Origin: JAEHDI01 sp035455185
GTDB taxonomy: Bacteria > Acidobacteriota > Terriglobia > Bryobacterales > Bryobacteraceae
Assembly: GCA_035455185.1 (NCBI GenBank)
Contig: DATIFQ010000477.1
Span: 1 to 34,350 of the forward strand
Direction of reading: 5' to 3'
DNA length: 34,350 nt
This document shows, one piece after another, positions 32,019 through 34,350 of this stretch. The position numbers and the translations under genes were made by a program. Below the pieces are notes generated by a model, which did no database searches, had not been told where the DNA came from, and was given only the letters and a program-made list of their open reading frames with translations. Position 1 is the stretch's first letter. Each line of letters opens with the position of its first letter.

Positions 32019-33448
32019 GGCGCGCCCTTCCGCTCCTCACTAGCGGGCCGCAACTCCACCACAAAACAGCTCCCGGTGGCTTGAGGCTCGTAGCGCAGGT
32101 CTCCGTCGAACGACCGTGCAATCGCCCGCGACACATAGAGGCCGACGCCGCTGTCTTCGGCCCCCGCCTGGAACGGACGGAAGAGATTCGCGGTATCCGT
32201 CACCCCGCAGCCTGTGTCCCGAAACCGCACCAGAACCGTATCCCTGTCCCGGACGGCCTGCACCGTGAACTCCTTGCTCACACTTTCTCGCATCGCCCGC
32301 TCGCTGTTACGGGCCAGGTTGAGAAACACCTGGAGCAGGCTGTGGTGGTTCGCGCGCACCAGCGGCAGGCCTGGTTCCGCTTCCCACTGGACCAAGACGC
32401 TGAACTCGCGAAACGACGATTCGATGATGATCCGGGCCTCGTCCAGCACTGTTTCCAGGTCCACCCACTCGGGCTGCCTGTTTGCCGCCAGCCGGAGGCC
32501 GGAGGTGGCTACCTGCTCCATGGCCTTCACCAGGGCGCCGAGGGCCTGAAAATCCTTGTTCCCCACCAGCGCCGGCCGGCCCTCCAGCGCCCCGTACGCC
32601 GAGGCCGCCGCCGAGGCCAGGTTGCGGACCTCGTGCGAGACCGCTCCGATCAGCACCCGGGAGGTCGACATCAACGATTTAAGCCCGGCATCTTCCCGGT
32701 CCCGCAAGTTCTCGGAGGCGTCCCAAATTACCGCCGCCAGCCGGGCGCCCCCGCCGATCCGGTACGTAGAGAACCAGACTTGCGCCAGAAACACCTCCCC
32801 GTCGCGGCGCTGCCCCCGGCACTCGATCGTCGTCCGCAAGCTTCGGCCGGCGTCCCCGTTCCGGAGCGGGCGCCCCAGAACCGGCAAATACTGGCCGATG
32901 TCCCTTCCCTGGAGTGCATCCCCGTCGAGAAACCCGAGGAGCCGGTTCGCGCTATGGTTGGCCAGGATCACGGTTCCGGAGGAATCCAGCGTGACGATGG
33001 CCAGTGGGCTGGTTTCAATCAGGACGCGGAGTTGCTGCTCTGCCTCCTCCCGCAGCTTCAGGTTTCGGACCGCCAGCCTCCGGCTGTGACTCAGCTCGAA
33101 AACCAGCAGCCCGGCCCCGGAAAAGCCTCCCGCCACGATGAGCAGCCGTGCTGCCATTCCCGGCTCTCCTATAAAGGGTCCCAGGGCCTCCCGAAGAACG
33201 GCGCAGGCGGCCGATAGCGTGACAATCTGCCAGCGGCGAAGAGTCACCGAAGCGAGCAGGATCGGGACCATGTAGAGCACGCCAAGTGACACGTTGGGCT
33301 GGATTTTCCAGTCGGCAAGCGCGATACACAGGGTCAACCCGGCAGCCAGCGCCAGCACTCCTGTCCGGTGAGCTTCCGAATACGCCAGAAAACCCTCGAA
33401 CGGGCTCGTTCGACGTTCGCCTTGTGGTGTGGCAGCATTCGAAGACAT
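32015..33448 (-). CDS. Membrane sensor histidine kinase with PAS domain
   Basis: Kinase of 477 residues, partner of the downstream regulator. Four to five hydrophobic segments lie within residues 28-118, with little periplasmic sequence, so the signal may be intramembrane. A PAS domain spans ~140-255 (LIETSPLAIVTLDSSGTVILANHSANRLLG). The dimerisation box is VLIGAVSHEVRNLASA with phospho-His272. ATP-binding boxes: N in VFLNLARNSERAM, G1 RDTGCGVTDTANLFRPF, and G2 SGVGLYVSRAIARSFDG. ATG 33448 is chosen; 18 extra residues upstream are possible but look like promoter DNA. Signal unknown. Confidence 0.9.
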   Translation of the reverse strand: MSSNAATPQGERRTSPFEGFLAYSEAHRTGVLALAAGLTLCIALADWKIQPNVSLGVLYMVPILLASVTLRRWQIVTLSAACAVLREALGPFIGEPGMAARLLIVAGGFSGAGLLVFELSHSRRLAVRNLKLREEAEQQLRVLIETSPLAIVTLDSSGTVILANHSANRLLGFLDGDALQGRDIGQYLPVLGRPLRNGDAGRSLRTTIECRGQRRDGEVFLAQVWFSTYRIGGGARLAAVIWDASENLRDREDAGLKSLMSTSRVLIGAVSHEVRNLASAAASAYGALEGRPALVGNKDFQALGALVKAMEQVATSGLRLAANRQPEWVDLETVLDEARIIIESSFREFSVLVQWEAEPGLPLVRANHHSLLQVFLNLARNSERAMRESVSKEFTVQAVRDRDTVLVRFRDTGCGVTDTANLFRPFQAGAEDSGVGLYVSRAIARSFDGDLRYEPQATGSCFVVELRPASEERKGAP

Positions 33449-33518
33449 GGCGCGGTCGGCGGTAAACAGTATATCTCCCCAACTTGCGGCGAAATAGGCC
33501 AAACCTGGACCCGTTTCC

Positions 33519-33556
33519 TAGTACTTTGCGGATCGCAAAGGACGATCCCGTACTAT
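33519..33556. promoter_or_regulatory. Nested inverted repeats over a possible promoter for the kelch gene
   Basis: TAGTAC (33519-33524) mirrors GTACTA (33550-33555), and GGATCG (33530-33535) mirrors CGATCC (33543-33548). A further dyad CTTTGCG-GAT-CGCAAAG covers 33524-33540. On the plus strand, TTGCGG (33526) and TACTAT (33551) are 19 bp apart, a weak sigma-70-like pair. A dimeric regulator could bind here, perhaps the neighbouring LuxR-type protein. Confidence 0.4.
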
Positions 33557-33686
33557 ACGTCCCGGAGGTGCTCAAACCTGAAAGATGACATTGCCGGTAG
33601 TCCGTCCGGGTTCGACAATCGAGTAGCCCCGCCCGTGGTGTGTGGACGGGGTGCGAAGTTTCACTTGATTTGGAGGAGTCAGTTCC

Positions 33687-34350
33687 ATGCGACGTGTTCT
33701 TCGGTATGGTCCGGCCGCGGTTCTCATCTTGTTGGTCTTTGTTGGAGTCGTGCTTCAGGGCTCGCTCCCGGTAGCTTCCATCAATGCCTGGGTCGCTGGC
33801 GGCAGCCCGCTCGCGCAGCGCACGGGCGCCTGCGCCGTCACGCTTGCCGACGGTAACGTGCTGATTGCCGGCGGCGTCGATGCCGGCGGCAACCCGCTCG
33901 CGAGCGCGGAAATCGTCAGCAAGTTTAGCGGTTCGTTCTCGGCTGCGGCTTCGATGCTGGCGGCGCGCAGCAGGCATGCGTGCGCCGCGCTGCCGGATGG
34001 GCGCGTCCTCGTGATGGGCGGCGTCGTGTCCGGCGGCGTCACCAATGACACCGAGATCTACGACCCGTCGAGCGGCACATGGGCCGCTGGTCCGCCGATG
34101 TCGGGTACGGGGCGGGCCGGCCACACGGCTTCCGTGCTGTCCGACGGCAAAGTGGTGATCGCTGGCGGCGAAAACGGCAGTGCAGTGCTCGCGTCCGTGG
34201 AGATCTACGACCCCGAGGCCAACAGCTTCGCTCCGGCGGGTGCGCTCAACGAGCCACGCAAGGACCACGGCGCCGCAGCGACTCTGGACGGTTGGGTTTG
34301 GATCGGGGGCGGCCACAACGGCACAGAAGAGCTAGCATCCGCGGAGGTCT
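33687..34350 (+). CDS. Exported kelch-repeat protein (3' end cut by window edge)
   Basis: Frame open from ATG 33687, with TGGAGGAG 8 nt upstream, to the window end (221 codons). The leader is RYGPAAVLILLVFVGVVLQG. Kelch-type blades repeat about every 50 residues: LADGNVLIAGGV ... SAEIV; LPDGRVLVMGGV ... DTEIYDPSSGTWAAGPPM; LSDGKVVIAGGE ... SVEIYDPEANSFAPAGAL; LDGWVWIGGGHNGTEELASAEV. Such beta-propellers act in binding or as galactose-oxidase-like enzymes; acidobacteria often carry them as large surface proteins. No catalytic copper residues can be judged from this part. It is divergent from the histidine kinase. Confidence 0.88.
   Translation, partial: MRRVLRYGPAAVLILLVFVGVVLQGSLPVASINAWVAGGSPLAQRTGACAVTLADGNVLIAGGVDAGGNPLASAEIVSKFSGSFSAAASMLAARSRHACAALPDGRVLVMGGVVSGGVTNDTEIYDPSSGTWAAGPPMSGTGRAGHTASVLSDGKVVIAGGENGSAVLASVEIYDPEANSFAPAGALNEPRKDHGAAATLDGWVWIGGGHNGTEELASAEV

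Noticed and set aside
5685..33525. AGTACT palindrome near both PilZ genes and the histidine kinase
   Set aside because: About four occurrences are expected by chance in a window of this length and composition.

Overview
The window is GC-rich bacterial DNA, about 60% G+C by eye. It most resembles an Acidobacteriota genome of the Solibacter/Bryobacter type. That placement is an inference from gene style: several enzymes carry Tat-type or Sec signal peptides, there are many exported esterases and sugar-processing proteins, a RodZ-like gene, PilZ proteins, a four-helix sensor kinase, and a leftover tail of an FtsX/MacB-type permease. No rRNA, CRISPR array, phage module or convincing tRNA was seen.

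Layout. 1-1233: an ISL3-type insertion sequence, cut by the window edge. 1315-6090: an exported acetylxylan-esterase-like hydrolase, a small unknown gene followed by the permease remnant, a RodZ-like protein, a Tat-type dienelactone hydrolase, a PilZ protein, and a 0.5 kb stretch with at most one doubtful gene. 6091-9423: an exported SAM methyltransferase beside a DegT-type aminotransferase, then an M15/DUF5715-like protein and a membrane-anchored unknown. 9665-14758: a block of exported enzymes (aldo/keto-reductase-like barrel, PIG-L deacetylase, large glycoside-hydrolase-like protein, alpha/beta hydrolase). The alpha/beta hydrolase is translationally coupled to a CstB-like persulfide dioxygenase/rhodanese (to 16179).

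16237-22013: IolB, a VapBC toxin-antitoxin pair whose toxin has lost an active-site acid, then a compact operon of S9 peptidase, thiE and an amino-acid permease. 21946-27860: an exported isochorismatase-like hydrolase, a second APC permease, a DUF4126 membrane protein, a polyphosphate-glucokinase-like ROK kinase, a sugar-isomerase-type TIM barrel and a lipoprotein. 27861-28232 has no gene but is densely packed with inverted repeats and leads into an SPFH/slipin gene; it is the best candidate here for something undescribed (a structured RNA or leader). 29143-34350: cupin, MFS sugar-acid-type transporter, a second PilZ protein, a response regulator/histidine kinase pair, and the start of a kelch-repeat exported protein.

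Taken together, the genes suggest a heterotroph that breaks down acylated polysaccharides and peptides outside the cytoplasm and imports amino acids and sugar acids. Several start codons were moved from the longest open frame to positions supported by a ribosome-binding site, signal peptide or gene overlap. All functions are read from motifs by eye; no database search was run.
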